A stretch of DNA of 34,126 bases from an uncultured Saprospiraceae bacterium (GTDB lineage: Bacteria; Bacteroidota; Bacteroidia; Chitinophagales; Saprospiraceae). The position numbers and the translations under genes are program-made. Every line of letters begins with the position of its first letter. The first letter of the stretch is position 1. The stretch lies in contig CALCSX010000073.1 in assembly GCA_937894165.1 (NCBI GenBank), positions 1 through 34,126 on the forward strand, in the 5' to 3' direction. Shown piece after piece: positions 16,065 to 23,651 of this stretch. The notes beneath the pieces were generated by a model. It saw only the letters and a program-made list of their open reading frames with translations. It did not search any database and was not told the DNA's origin.

Positions 16065-16721
16065 ATGCCATTTTTAATGTTTCTTGTTCTTGCATTCTTA
16101 CTTTATTTTGTCTATTATATGACAAATAAGAAGACTCGAGGTGATGGCAAGATAAAAACTGATGTTGCAGCTTTAAGAGAAGAGATCAGTCCCTACATAG
16201 GTAAATTTGTGCCTTGGAATTTCGAGGAAATGCAACTTTTTTCCCTTACGGAAGCTGATAAAACTACTAAAAAGAAGCGCGGTTTAACGGTAAGAGCGGT
16301 TATGAACTCCATTTATCACGAACCTATGTGTATTTATGTATACCGGGATTTCGGCTCCAGAAGAGAATACAAAATGATATTGGTCAAAACGTCCAATCGA
16401 GAATTTGTCTATATTTTGAAAAAAGATACAGTGAATATCTTCATGAATGATTTCGCTCTGGCCTCTATCAAGGAAGATGCTTATCTCTACCCGCCCGGGC
16501 AAACTAATTTATTGGCCACTATCAATCTGGACGGAGGAGCATATTTGCCTGTCACTGTCGACAATAGAGAGTTGGCTACACTTACTCATCCGGGAAAAAC
16601 TGAGAGGGTCAATCCGAGGGCATTTGAGATATTGCATAAAATGAACGAGAAAGAAGAGGATCTTTTGCTCGCCCTTTCTTTTTATACAATAATCAGAAAG
16701 AAAAATAATATTAAAGTTTAA
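16065..16721 (+). CDS. Uncharacterised single-pass membrane protein
   Basis: 218 residues, not recognised as a named family. The N-terminus (MPFLMFLVLAFLLYFVYYMT) is one transmembrane helix or uncleaved signal anchor. A basic stretch follows (NKKTRGDGKIK), so the ~190-residue remainder is probably cytoplasmic by the positive-inside rule. The soluble part is rich in beta-strand-like segments (CIYVYRDF, REYKMILVKT, REFVYILKK, NLLATINL) and ends in a basic tail (IIRKKNNIKV). No catalytic motif is visible. It lies 67 bases after rpoD on the same strand without a clear terminator between, so it may be co-transcribed with it. Confidence 0.75.
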   Translation: MPFLMFLVLAFLLYFVYYMTNKKTRGDGKIKTDVAALREEISPYIGKFVPWNFEEMQLFSLTEADKTTKKKRGLTVRAVMNSIYHEPMCIYVYRDFGSRREYKMILVKTSNREFVYILKKDTVNIFMNDFALASIKEDAYLYPPGQTNLLATINLDGGAYLPVTVDNRELATLTHPGKTERVNPRAFEILHKMNEKEEDLLLALSFYTIIRKKNNIKV

Positions 16722-16755
16722 TAGATATTTGAACATTATTATTGTTTGAATTATT

Positions 16756-16763
16756 TAACTTTG
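16756..16763 (+). promoter_or_regulatory. Bacteroidetes -7 box upstream of the Nudix-like gene
   Basis: TAACTTTG matches TAnnTTTG exactly and lies 33 bases before the ATG at 16797. Confidence 0.55.
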
Positions 16764-16796
16764 TGTGTATAACCGGATAAAGTAAAGATTTACTAA

Positions 16797-17234
16797 ATGG
16801 GATTAAGGAAAAAAGCCAGTTTAATTATTTATCGTTTTGCAGAAAAGGGTCTTGAAGTATTTTTGCAGTCGACAAAAAATGAACTGAATGATACGGAGTG
16901 GCATTTACCTGAAAGTGATATTGACAGACCGGATATGGATCCGATCCAATCAGATAGAATGATAGAATTAGATCCTGTTGCGCAAGACAATGGGAATGTG
17001 AACAGAGCATGGGCAGTAGAAGGGGAGTGGCACGATATTCCTACATTTTGCAATATGATGGTGAATGATATGAGGGAAGTGAAGGAGAAAATTATAAAGA
17101 AAATTCCTGTTCCTGAAGCAGGAAGTTTTATCAATGTGAAAGATGCCTTTAAGAAGGTTCTTCCTCACCAATATGAATTGATTAAGGAGTTGAAGGATAT
17201 TCTGATTGATAGAAACAGTACCAAGAATATATAG
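16797..17234 (+). CDS. Small protein with a Nudix-like N-terminus but no Nudix box
   Basis: 145 residues, ATG start, with a perfect -7 box and its own terminator. The opening KKASLIIYRFAEKGLEVFLQ resembles the first beta-strands of Nudix hydrolases, and EWHLPESDID falls where the W..PKG segment normally sits. The catalytic GX5EX7REUXEEXGU box is absent. The sequence is therefore either a degenerate, non-hydrolytic Nudix-fold protein or only superficially similar. The rest is predicted mixed alpha/beta with a Lys-rich C-terminal helix (KKVLPHQYELIKELKDILID). Likely cytoplasmic; function unknown. Confidence 0.7.
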   Translation: MGLRKKASLIIYRFAEKGLEVFLQSTKNELNDTEWHLPESDIDRPDMDPIQSDRMIELDPVAQDNGNVNRAWAVEGEWHDIPTFCNMMVNDMREVKEKIIKKIPVPEAGSFINVKDAFKKVLPHQYELIKELKDILIDRNSTKNI

Positions 17235-17258
17235 AAATATTTTTAATGAATTTATGGC

Positions 17259-17288
17259 AAGCTATCTACAGTGTAGATAGCTTTTTTT
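17259..17288 (+). terminator. Intrinsic terminator before purC
   Basis: AAGCTATCTA (17259-17268) and TAGATAGCTT (17274-17283) form a 10-base stem with a 5-base loop and a run of seven T. The purC -7 box begins in the last T of this tract, so terminator and promoter are packed back to back. Confidence 0.85.
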
Positions 17289-17295
17289 ACTTTTG
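17288..17295 (+). promoter_or_regulatory. Bacteroidetes -7 box upstream of purC
   Basis: TACTTTTG matches TAnnTTTG exactly; the transcript would begin near 17301. This rules out the in-frame GTG at 17295 as the start and supports the ATG at 17313. Confidence 0.65.
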
Positions 17296-17312
17296 TGAAT
17301 AATCTATTCAAA

Positions 17313-18281
17313 ATGTCAAGTGAAAATAATGTTATACCTGCCTTAGCCGGAACTAACTTCAAATTTGAAGGTCAAACGAATTTCTACAAAGGCAAAGTTA
17401 GAGATGTCTATTCCATAGAAGATCTTTTAGTAATGGTCGCCACCGACAGAATCTCCGCTTTTGATCACATTCTAACCCAGCCAATTCCCAACAAAGGAAA
17501 AGTTCTCAATCAACTGGCAGTGTATTTTTTAGAAGCTACAAAAGATATCGTTCCCAACTGGCTTCTCGCTTCTCCGGATCCCAATGTTTCCATAGGCTTG
17601 AAATGTGAACCTATAAAAATCGAAATGGTGATTCGAGGCTATTTAGCAGGGCACGCCTGGCGCGAATACAGTATAGGTAAGAAAAATTTGTGTGGTGTAC
17701 CTTTTCCATCGGGTATGTCTGAGGGGGATGCTTTCCCTGGACCCATTATCACGCCTTCCACCAAAGCTGATGCCGGTCATGATGAAGATATTTCACGTAC
17801 AGAAATACTTCAGCAAGGAATAGTGGACGAGGATATTTATATTCAAATGGAGAACTATACTTATCAACTTTTTGAAAGAGGATCAGAAATGGCGCTGAAG
17901 AGAGGGCTGATTTTAGTCGACACGAAATATGAGTTTGGGATCTATGATGGCAAAGTATATTTAATGGATGAGATTCATACACCGGATTCTTCCAGATATT
18001 ATTTGGCAGAAGGTTATGAAGAAAGACAAGCAAGAAAAGAGAAACAAATTCAATTATCCAAGGAATTTGTTAGGGAATGGTTAATTGCAAATGGTTTTCA
18101 AGGTCTTGAAGGTCAGCAAATACCTAATTTAGATAATACCTTTGTTCAGGAAATTAGTAATCGCTATATTAATTTGTACGAGCAGGTAACCGGACTAAAA
18201 TTCGATAGATCCGGAAATAATGAAAATATTGAAGAAAGAATATTTAACAATATAAGCAACTACCTAAAATCACTCATTTGA
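17313..18281 (+). CDS. purC: Phosphoribosylaminoimidazole-succinocarboxamide synthase (SAICAR synthase)
   Basis: 322 residues from the ATG at 17313. An in-frame GTG six codons upstream lies inside the -7 box, so it is unlikely to be used. The enzyme joins aspartate to CAIR using ATP in de novo purine synthesis, in the cytoplasm. Family motifs: YKGKVRDVYSI (ATP-binding start), VATDRISAFDHIL, EMVIRGYLAGHAWREY, PSTKADAGHDEDIS, LILVDTKYEFG and MDEIHTPDSSRYY. The length fits the longer SAICAR synthase class found in yeast and many Bacteroidetes. Its 3' end overlaps the convergent dehydrogenase gene by 22 bases. Confidence 0.96.
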   Translation: MSSENNVIPALAGTNFKFEGQTNFYKGKVRDVYSIEDLLVMVATDRISAFDHILTQPIPNKGKVLNQLAVYFLEATKDIVPNWLLASPDPNVSIGLKCEPIKIEMVIRGYLAGHAWREYSIGKKNLCGVPFPSGMSEGDAFPGPIITPSTKADAGHDEDISRTEILQQGIVDEDIYIQMENYTYQLFERGSEMALKRGLILVDTKYEFGIYDGKVYLMDEIHTPDSSRYYLAEGYEERQARKEKQIQLSKEFVREWLIANGFQGLEGQQIPNLDNTFVQEISNRYINLYEQVTGLKFDRSGNNENIEERIFNNISNYLKSLI

Positions 18282-19486
18282 GCAGACTCTTCAACGAAGG
18301 ACTGTAAATAATTGAATTTAGGAGTAAGTTTACCATTTTCTGCAATTGTAGCATTGGCGAGTATTGAACTTCTCTCTGCTTTTAATATTTCGGGTAAAAT
18401 GTTCTGAACAAATTGGTCTGAAAAAGCACCTGATGAATCTCTTGGGATCTCATTAGGCAGGTTATCAATCGTCATCATATCAACTTTTGACTCATGTGGA
18501 GCAACAACTTTCCCTGTGGAAGGATCAAAACCATAAATCGGATCTTTGATAGTTGATGCAAATAAAGTAGAAGGCACTGAACTATGGGGGACTATGTCGC
18601 AGGTTACATCGGCTATTACTTGAATATTAAAATCGGACTCATTCATTTCATCTACATCAAAAAAAGCAGGTGCTTTGGGGTCGTAGTAAATCCCGTTGAC
18701 AAAAATATCAGCCACAGTATAGTATTTTTTGAAATCCATCTGAAATTCTTCCGGATTTGCATAATAATCCTCTTTCTTAAATTTCTCACCATCCTTTCGG
18801 GTTACATAATCTTCACTGTCAATCTGCGAAAATACAGGGAAATCAAATTCCTTTTTGAGGAAGTCATCAGGAGAAACATGTCGGATTCCCATATCTGACA
18901 AAACTTGCACTGCCCCGGAGCCCACTCTGCCCTTACCTGTAAGTATGACTTTGAATGCCGGGAATTCTATTTTTTTATAAATTTTTAAAGCTGATTCGTA
19001 ATCATAACAATCGATAAGTCGAGGTAAAATAAATTTCTTAGACCTATGACCATAAGTGAAAATAGCATTGTGCGCTCCTACCATTCCCGCATAATAACCA
19101 AATGCAATTAATCTTTCACCTCTAGCATCAGTTAAAACTTCATAATCTATCAATCTTATTTTCTTATCTAGCACAGTTTGTAACAACTTGCGATTATATT
19201 CCTGTTTTTTGATCGTGTGAGAAAAGAAAAAATAGGTTTTATCTGCAATTAATTGATTTTCCGGCACCTCTTTGACTCCTAACAAAATGTCACAATCACT
19301 TAAATCGTCCTGAGAATTTACATTATTGAGCGCATATTCTTCATTGGAAAAACATCTGTTATCTGAAGGTTCGATCACTATTTCCACTTGTGGATATTGC
19401 TGCATAATGTTTTTACAATGTGCAGGGGTTAAGGGTGTTCTGCTATCGGGTGGATTTTTACCTTCTTTTATAATACCAATCTTCAT
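18260..19486 (-). CDS. Alanine dehydrogenase / saccharopine dehydrogenase-family NAD(P)-dependent oxidoreductase
   Basis: 408 residues, ATG at 19484-19486. The N-terminus (KIGIIKEGKNPPDSRTPLTP) is the alanine dehydrogenase/transhydrogenase N-terminal domain, and VILTGKGRVGSGAVQVLSDM (~180-200) is a Rossmann GxGxxG nucleotide-binding segment. Other conserved pieces are YFFFSHTIKKQ, LIDYEVLTDARGERLIAFG, AGMVGAHNAI, VIADVTCDIVPHSSVPST and IDNLPNEIPRDSS. This set resembles the lysine-forming saccharopine dehydrogenase-like proteins of Bacteroidetes more than true alanine dehydrogenase. The substrate cannot be fixed from sequence alone. Convergent with purC; the stop codons overlap by 22 bases. 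Confidence 0.85.
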   Translation of the reverse strand: MKIGIIKEGKNPPDSRTPLTPAHCKNIMQQYPQVEIVIEPSDNRCFSNEEYALNNVNSQDDLSDCDILLGVKEVPENQLIADKTYFFFSHTIKKQEYNRKLLQTVLDKKIRLIDYEVLTDARGERLIAFGYYAGMVGAHNAIFTYGHRSKKFILPRLIDCYDYESALKIYKKIEFPAFKVILTGKGRVGSGAVQVLSDMGIRHVSPDDFLKKEFDFPVFSQIDSEDYVTRKDGEKFKKEDYYANPEEFQMDFKKYYTVADIFVNGIYYDPKAPAFFDVDEMNESDFNIQVIADVTCDIVPHSSVPSTLFASTIKDPIYGFDPSTGKVVAPHESKVDMMTIDNLPNEIPRDSSGAFSDQFVQNILPEILKAERSSILANATIAENGKLTPKFNYLQSFVEESAQMSDFR

Positions 19487-19791
19487 CGACTCTTGATTTA
19501 TTTGTTTTTTGCTATCCTTGAAATTATTTATTCTTCCATTTTGAATTCATGATGATCACCGGGAGAATAAGAATTTAATATAGCGATGCAAAATAGAAGT
19601 TTCCTTTTGTCTAACCCAAGATTGGACGTGAAATTATTCAGATGATTCTAAGATTTATTGATTTATTTACAAAAAACATACGAAAGGGCTTGGAAATATA
19701 ATCTATGCGCTCTACAAGGATTTTTATTCGGAATTGATGTCAATATTCTATCTTGTGGAAAATACTTATTTAATTATCAAACTTAAAAATT
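19487..19791. other. Divergent intergenic region, little visible
   Basis: About 305 bases of AT-rich DNA between the divergent dehydrogenase and murQ genes. No RNA gene, repeat or credible small ORF is seen. A minus-strand TAAGTTTG (19778-19785) matches TAnnTTTG but lies ~290 bases from the dehydrogenase start, and TATCTTGT near 19749 is a poor plus-strand match; neither is convincing. Confidence 0.5.
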
Positions 19792-20607
19792 TTGAATTTA
19801 AAAGATAAAATTACAGAACTGGATTCTCATTATGATAATCTTGAAGCAATGAGCACCGAAGAGATTCTTCGTTCTATCAATAATGAAGATAGGAAGGTGG
19901 CGGAGGCTGTTCAGCAATGTTTACCACAAATAGAGCGATTGGTCGACAATATTTATGAGCGAATGAAGGAGGGAGGGCGTTTGTTTTATATTGGTGCGGG
20001 AACCAGTGGCAGGTTGGGGGTGTTGGATGCCTCAGAATGTCCACCAACATTTGGTGTTAGTCCGGACTTGGTGATTGGTTTGATTGCGGGTGGGGATTCT
20101 GCCTTGCGGAATGCGGTGGAATTTGCTGAGGACAGCCCTACATTGGCTTTCAGCGAATTGCAGAAATTCCAAATAGATAAGATGGACTCAATTGTGGGTA
20201 TTGCTGCATCTGGAACTACACCATATGTAGTGAATGGACTGATAAAATGTAGGAGTGAGGGCATCCTTACGGGTGCTATTACTTGCAACACGAATAGCCC
20301 ATTAGCCAAAGCAGCGGAATTTCCCGTCGAGGTACTTGTAGGACCGGAATTTATTACCGGAAGCACCCGAATGAAGTCCGGCACGGCCCAAAAGCTGGTT
20401 TTGAATATGATATCTACCTCTCTTATGATCAAATTGGGAAGGGTGAAGGGAAATAAAATGGTGGATATGGCGCTGAGCAATGCTAAATTGATCGATCGTG
20501 GTATTCGAATGATTACCAAAGCTACAGGTATAGAAGACCGTCAGGCGAAGATTTTATTAAGCCGTTATGGCTCTGTGCGGGCAGTTTTAGAACAATTAGG
20601 AGGATAG
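19792..20607 (+). CDS. murQ: N-acetylmuramic acid 6-phosphate etherase
   Basis: 271 residues, the usual length of Bacteroidetes MurQ, starting at a TTG; no upstream in-frame ATG exists before a stop, and family alignment from memory places the start here. MurQ cleaves the lactyl ether of MurNAc-6-P to give GlcNAc-6-P and D-lactate in cell-wall recycling, in the cytoplasm. The SIS domain is clear: RLFYIGAGTSGRLGVLDASE with the catalytic Glu (E82, the E. coli E83 equivalent), then CPPTFGV, GIAASGTTPYVV, EFITGSTRMKSGTAQKLVLN and the C-terminal MVDMALSNAKLIDRG. A MITE relative begins 8 bases after the stop. Confidence 0.95.
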   Translation: MNLKDKITELDSHYDNLEAMSTEEILRSINNEDRKVAEAVQQCLPQIERLVDNIYERMKEGGRLFYIGAGTSGRLGVLDASECPPTFGVSPDLVIGLIAGGDSALRNAVEFAEDSPTLAFSELQKFQIDKMDSIVGIAASGTTPYVVNGLIKCRSEGILTGAITCNTNSPLAKAAEFPVEVLVGPEFITGSTRMKSGTAQKLVLNMISTSLMIKLGRVKGNKMVDMALSNAKLIDRGIRMITKATGIEDRQAKILLSRYGSVRAVLEQLGG

Positions 20608-20615
20608 AATTTTTT

Positions 20616-20776
20616 GTACCTACTCAGGTGCGATCAATTTCAATCAAAAATGTTTATTTTCCGTGATACTTCGTCTCTTTTCGTGTCAAGAGCGCTGTTA
20701 TTAACAATAAAAGCAGTCTCGTCTGACGAAAAATAACTCATTTTTATCTTTTGAAAGCATCTGCCTGAGTAGTTAC
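20616..20776. mobile_element. Longer relative of the pnp MITE (~161 bp)
   Basis: Read on the minus strand it begins GTAACTACTCAGGCAG and ATGCTTTC, matching the first 24 bases of the 61-bp copy at 22 positions. It ends with GAAATTGATCGCACCTGAGT and AGGTAC, matching that copy's other end. Between them is ~100 bases absent from the short copy, itself able to fold (TTCGTC..GACGAA; TTATTAACAATAA). Terminal repeats agree at 12 of 13 positions. The flanking 8-mers (AATTTTTT and TTAATTTA) do not form a clear duplication, so this insertion is probably older. It has no coding capacity and sits between murQ and the ssrA promoter. Confidence 0.75.
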
Positions 20777-20787
20777 TTAATTTATTT

Positions 20788-20795
20788 TACCTTTG
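20788..20795 (+). promoter_or_regulatory. Bacteroidetes -7 box upstream of ssrA
   Basis: TACCTTTG is an exact TAnnTTTG match ~68 bases before the mature tmRNA 5' end, implying a short precursor leader removed by RNase P. It lies 11 bases beyond the MITE relative. Confidence 0.6.
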
Positions 20796-20862
20796 TGAAA
20801 CTAAATTTTAACTATTGTGGTTAATGGTGGTGAGTTCAATGGAACTTTTGAATATTTACTTT

Positions 20863-21238
20863 GGGGCTGAACTGGAATCGACAGGAATGAATGTCTGTAA
20901 AGTAAGCATGCCGGAGCATGAGGGCTTACTCCGTTAAAAATAGATCTCACAACTTTAGTTGGCGACAATAATTACGCCTTAGCTGCCTAATTAAGTTAAT
21001 TAGCACAGCTTTTATGCCGCACGCTTGATATCTGATACACAGCGATGCCGCATTCAAAACCTTTCAGATTAGTTTGTTGCCATCGCTCCGAGGCAATGAG
21101 CGAAATTCAGGAGATAAGGATTCGGCATGGGATGGAAAGTTGTCCTACCCGAATCACGAAAAATAAAATAATTCTCTAAGCATGTAGAAAGCTCTATAGT
21201 GCGTTAGCTGGACGAGGGTTCGACTCCCTCCAGCTCCA
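20863..21238 (+). ncRNA. ssrA: Transfer-messenger RNA (tmRNA)
   Basis: The 5' end GGGGCTGAACTGGAATCGAC and the 3' end (AGGGTTCGACTCCCT then CAGCTCCA) form the tRNA-like domain; the GGGGCTG acceptor arm pairs with CAGCTCC, and the T arm is GAGGGTTCGACTCCC. The tag frame at 20961-20987 encodes GDNNYALAA followed by TAA; Bacteroidetes tags are usually GENNYALAA. The CCA end is not encoded (CTCCACT). The RNA rescues stalled ribosomes and marks the nascent chain for proteolysis. It is a one-piece, non-permuted tmRNA of ~376 bases before CCA addition. Confidence 0.96.
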
Positions 21239-21244
21239 CTTAAG

Positions 21245-21286
21245 AAAACCCTCTTCGACTTTTAGGTTGGAGAGGGTTTTAGTTTT
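21245..21286 (+). terminator. Intrinsic terminator after ssrA
   Basis: AAAACCCTCT (21245-21254) pairs with AGAGGGTTTT (21271-21280) across a 16-base loop, followed by a T-rich tract. It starts 6 bases after the mature tmRNA. Confidence 0.85.
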
Positions 21287-21460
21287 TATCCAATCCGCTT
21301 ATCTATTCCCGCATCATTTTATGCCATTAAAGCTCTAATTTCTTAATATATCATAAAAATATATGTGTTTTGTATCGATATTTGCAAAAAAGTGATAGGT
21401 ATTCTTTTATAACTTACTCCTTATAATGACTTAATATTTTAGAATTTTAATCATGATATA

Positions 21461-21967
21461 ATGGGGCGAATTTTACCGATACTTTTCCTTCTCATTTCTA
21501 TTACCTTAAATGCTCAAGAGCCGGATGATATTAAAAAAATCAGACCAAGAAATAACATTAGTTTAAATGTTCTAGGTGATGTCACCCTATTATCAGGCAA
21601 TTATGAACGGATATTACCATTAAAACCTAATATTTTAATGGCTGCTAAAATTGGAATAGGGTATAATCTAGATGTTGAGGCAGTTTGGGCTGATTATAGT
21701 AGGAAAGATAATTATTTTGCTGTTCCCATGCATCTAAGCACCAATTTCGGAAAGGAAAGACTTTTTCTGGAACTGGGATATGGTTATACTTACTTGAGAA
21801 ATACAAAAGAAAGCACTTTTGCGCATTATCCTTTGATTGGATTTAGAATGCTACCCACTGAAAAAGAAAGATGTAGTTTTCGAATGTTCTTCTATCTACC
21901 TCTAAATTTCCTGCCGGAAAATTATTTTTTTATTCCATTAGGCTTCAATTTCGGATATGCATTTTAA
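21461..21967 (+). CDS. Small outer-membrane beta-barrel-like protein, tandem copy 1 of 5
   Basis: 168 residues, ATG start. A signal peptide (MGRILPILFLLISITLNAQ) is followed by alternating strand-like segments and a C-terminal aromatic residue (GFNFGYAF), as in outer-membrane barrels. Family marks shared with the next four genes: IRPRNNISLNVLGDVTLLSG, NYERILPLKPN, AKIGIGYN, STNFGKERLFLELGYG, YPLIGFRMLP and IPLGFNFGYAF. It differs from copies 2 and 3 by lacking the Cys pair in the middle. No enzymatic motif is visible. It is the first gene of a plus-strand tandem array and probably the most diverged copy. Confidence 0.8.
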   Translation: MGRILPILFLLISITLNAQEPDDIKKIRPRNNISLNVLGDVTLLSGNYERILPLKPNILMAAKIGIGYNLDVEAVWADYSRKDNYFAVPMHLSTNFGKERLFLELGYGYTYLRNTKESTFAHYPLIGFRMLPTEKERCSFRMFFYLPLNFLPENYFFIPLGFNFGYAF

Positions 21968-22002
21968 ATATAGAATCAATATTTTAAATTAAATATTTAC
22001 TT

Positions 22003-22515
22003 ATGAAATATCTTATTATCCTAATAATTATAATACTTTGCAATTTCGGACTAGTAGGTCAAGAACATTATGAAACTATAGAAAGACCTAAAAATAATAT
22101 TAGTGCGGGCTTCATGGGTGATGTTTCATTTTATTCATTTACATACGAAAGATATAGACTCCTGAGACCTGATTTAATTTTGAATAGCAAGATAGGGCTG
22201 GGATATAATTTTGATTTAAAATTCTGTTTTTTTTCAAACGAATGTATTGAATATGATTATTTGACTCTTCCTATACATGTAACAGCTAATTTCGGCAGAG
22301 AAAAATATTTCTTAGAATGTGGATTAGGAAGCACCTTTGTTTATAATACCATTGAAAGTTATTTATTCATATATCCAATTTTGGGTGTCAGATTTATCCC
22401 ACTGCGATCGAAAAGAATCAGCTTTAGAGTGTTTGGTCAAATGCCAATTCCCATCGGAAGGAAAAACTATATATTTGCCTTGCCTTTAGGTGTGAATCTA
22501 GGATTTAGTTTCTGA
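22003..22515 (+). CDS. Small outer-membrane beta-barrel-like protein, tandem copy 2 of 5
   Basis: 170 residues. Signal peptide MKYLIILIIIILCNFGLVGQ, then ERPKNNISAGFMGDVSFYSF, TYERYRLLRPDLILNSKIGL and GYNFDLKFC..NECIEYDYL (two cysteines absent from copies 1, 4 and 5). Next are LPIHVTANFGREKYFLECGL, IYPILGVRFIPLRSKRISFR and a barrel-type end, LPLGVNLGFSF. It is closest to copy 3, sharing the same length, motif spacing and cysteine-containing loop. It starts 35 bases after copy 1 stops. Predicted outer membrane; role unknown. Confidence 0.82.
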   Translation: MKYLIILIIIILCNFGLVGQEHYETIERPKNNISAGFMGDVSFYSFTYERYRLLRPDLILNSKIGLGYNFDLKFCFFSNECIEYDYLTLPIHVTANFGREKYFLECGLGSTFVYNTIESYLFIYPILGVRFIPLRSKRISFRVFGQMPIPIGRKNYIFALPLGVNLGFSF

Positions 22516-22596
22516 ATTAATTATATAGAACATAGCTCAAAATACTAATAGATTGTAACTAAAAACGGGTGTAAAGCTTTTAAATTAAAATTACCT

Positions 22597-23109
22597 ATGA
22601 AATATCTTTTTATCCCATTTTTTCTAATCATTATTAATAATTATATTTTTGGTCAACTATTTATTGATACAACAGAAAGACCTAAGCATAATATCAGCGC
22701 AGGGTTCCTTGGTGACCTCTCAATTTATTCACTATCTTACGAGAGGTATAATGTCTTAGGTCCGAAATTTATTTTAATTGGAAAAGCCGGCTTAGGCTAT
22801 AATGAAGATTTTTTAACATGTATTTTTGATAAAGATTGTATTTCCTATAATTATGTGACTATTCCAACACATGCATCAGCAAATTTTGGCAACAAACGAT
22901 TTTTTTTCGAACTCGGAATGGGGAGTACCTTTATTTTAGGAGTCAAAAATACCTTTTTAATTATTTATCCATTCGCAGGGCTTAGGTTGATACCACTAAA
23001 ATCTAACAGAATAAGTTGTAGAGCATTTGCACTTTTGCCGATTTCAGTAGGAGAAAATAAAAACATTCTGGAGTTCCCACTTGGGGTGAATGTAGGATTT
23101 AGTTTCTAA
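22597..23109 (+). CDS. Small outer-membrane beta-barrel-like protein, tandem copy 3 of 5
   Basis: 170 residues. Signal peptide MKYLFIPFFLIIINNYIFGQ, then ERPKHNISAGFLGDLSIYSL, SYERYNVLGPKFILIGKAGL, GYNEDFLTC..KDCISYNYV, IPTHASANFGNKRFFFELGM, IYPFAGLRLIPLKSNRISCR and the end FPLGVNVGFSF. It pairs with copy 2 as the most similar neighbours, suggesting a recent duplication (inference). The 81-base gap before it is the longest in the array. No known ligand or enzyme motif. Confidence 0.82.
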   Translation: MKYLFIPFFLIIINNYIFGQLFIDTTERPKHNISAGFLGDLSIYSLSYERYNVLGPKFILIGKAGLGYNEDFLTCIFDKDCISYNYVTIPTHASANFGNKRFFFELGMGSTFILGVKNTFLIIYPFAGLRLIPLKSNRISCRAFALLPISVGENKNILEFPLGVNVGFSF

Positions 23110-23138
23110 ATTATGCAACTATCTAATATAAAGAAAAT

Positions 23139-23642
23139 ATGAAGTATTTGTTATTACTTGTAATAATTGTTGGGTTTTACTTGCCTTTAATGTCCCAAGA
23201 TGAAATTTATAATTCCAATTTGCGACCTGATAAAACGGTAAGTATAGGAGTCTTTGGCGAAGGACTTTTCTCTTTCAATTATGAATACTTAAAGGTTTTG
23301 AATCGATATTCTTTACTTGCTTTCAAATTGGGTGTTGGATACACGGAGGATTTATTGGTTTTTGGCAATAGAATGAAGGATAATTCATTGTTTAATTCTC
23401 ATCAGATATTATTGGGGATTGGAGAAAAGGAAATTTATATTGATATTGGTTTAGGTGGCACTGTTTATTTAGAACCTAATGATACTTTTTACTATATTTT
23501 TCCAATTTTCGGTTTAAGATATTTACCGCTGCGGAGGAAAGAGGTAAGTTGCCGAATATTTGTTCACGCTCCTATAGCGATTGGAGCATCATCTAATGTC
23601 TTTGTATTCCCTTTCGGAGTAAGTGTAGGTTGGAGTTTTTAA
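23139..23642 (+). CDS. Small outer-membrane beta-barrel-like protein, tandem copy 4 of 5
   Basis: 167 residues. A signal peptide (MKYLLLLVIIVGFYLPLMSQ) and the family pattern in diverged form: LRPDKTVSIGVFGEGLFSFN, YEYLKVLNRYSLLAFKLGVG, LGIGEKEIYIDIGLGGTVYL, YIFPIFGLRYLPLRRKEVSC and FPFGVSVGWSF. The NFG motif is replaced by LGIGEK. It starts 29 bases after copy 3 and ends 9 bases before copy 5, consistent with one transcript. Confidence 0.8.
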   Translation: MKYLLLLVIIVGFYLPLMSQDEIYNSNLRPDKTVSIGVFGEGLFSFNYEYLKVLNRYSLLAFKLGVGYTEDLLVFGNRMKDNSLFNSHQILLGIGEKEIYIDIGLGGTVYLEPNDTFYYIFPIFGLRYLPLRRKEVSCRIFVHAPIAIGASSNVFVFPFGVSVGWSF

Positions 23643-23651
23643 TTAAATATA

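Noticed and set aside
16829..17134. Minus-strand ~100-residue frames opposite the Nudix-like gene
   Set aside because: The plus strand has an exact -7 box, a proper ATG and a terminator; the minus frames have neither promoter nor domain evidence.
19986..20519. Minus-strand 177-residue open frame
   Set aside because: It is antisense to murQ, whose catalytic and SIS motifs are intact; this is a codon-bias shadow.
20855..20870. TTTACTTTGGGG as the tmRNA promoter
   Set aside because: It overlaps the mature 5' end and lacks the TAnnTTTG spacing; the exact box at 20788-20795 fits a processed leader better.
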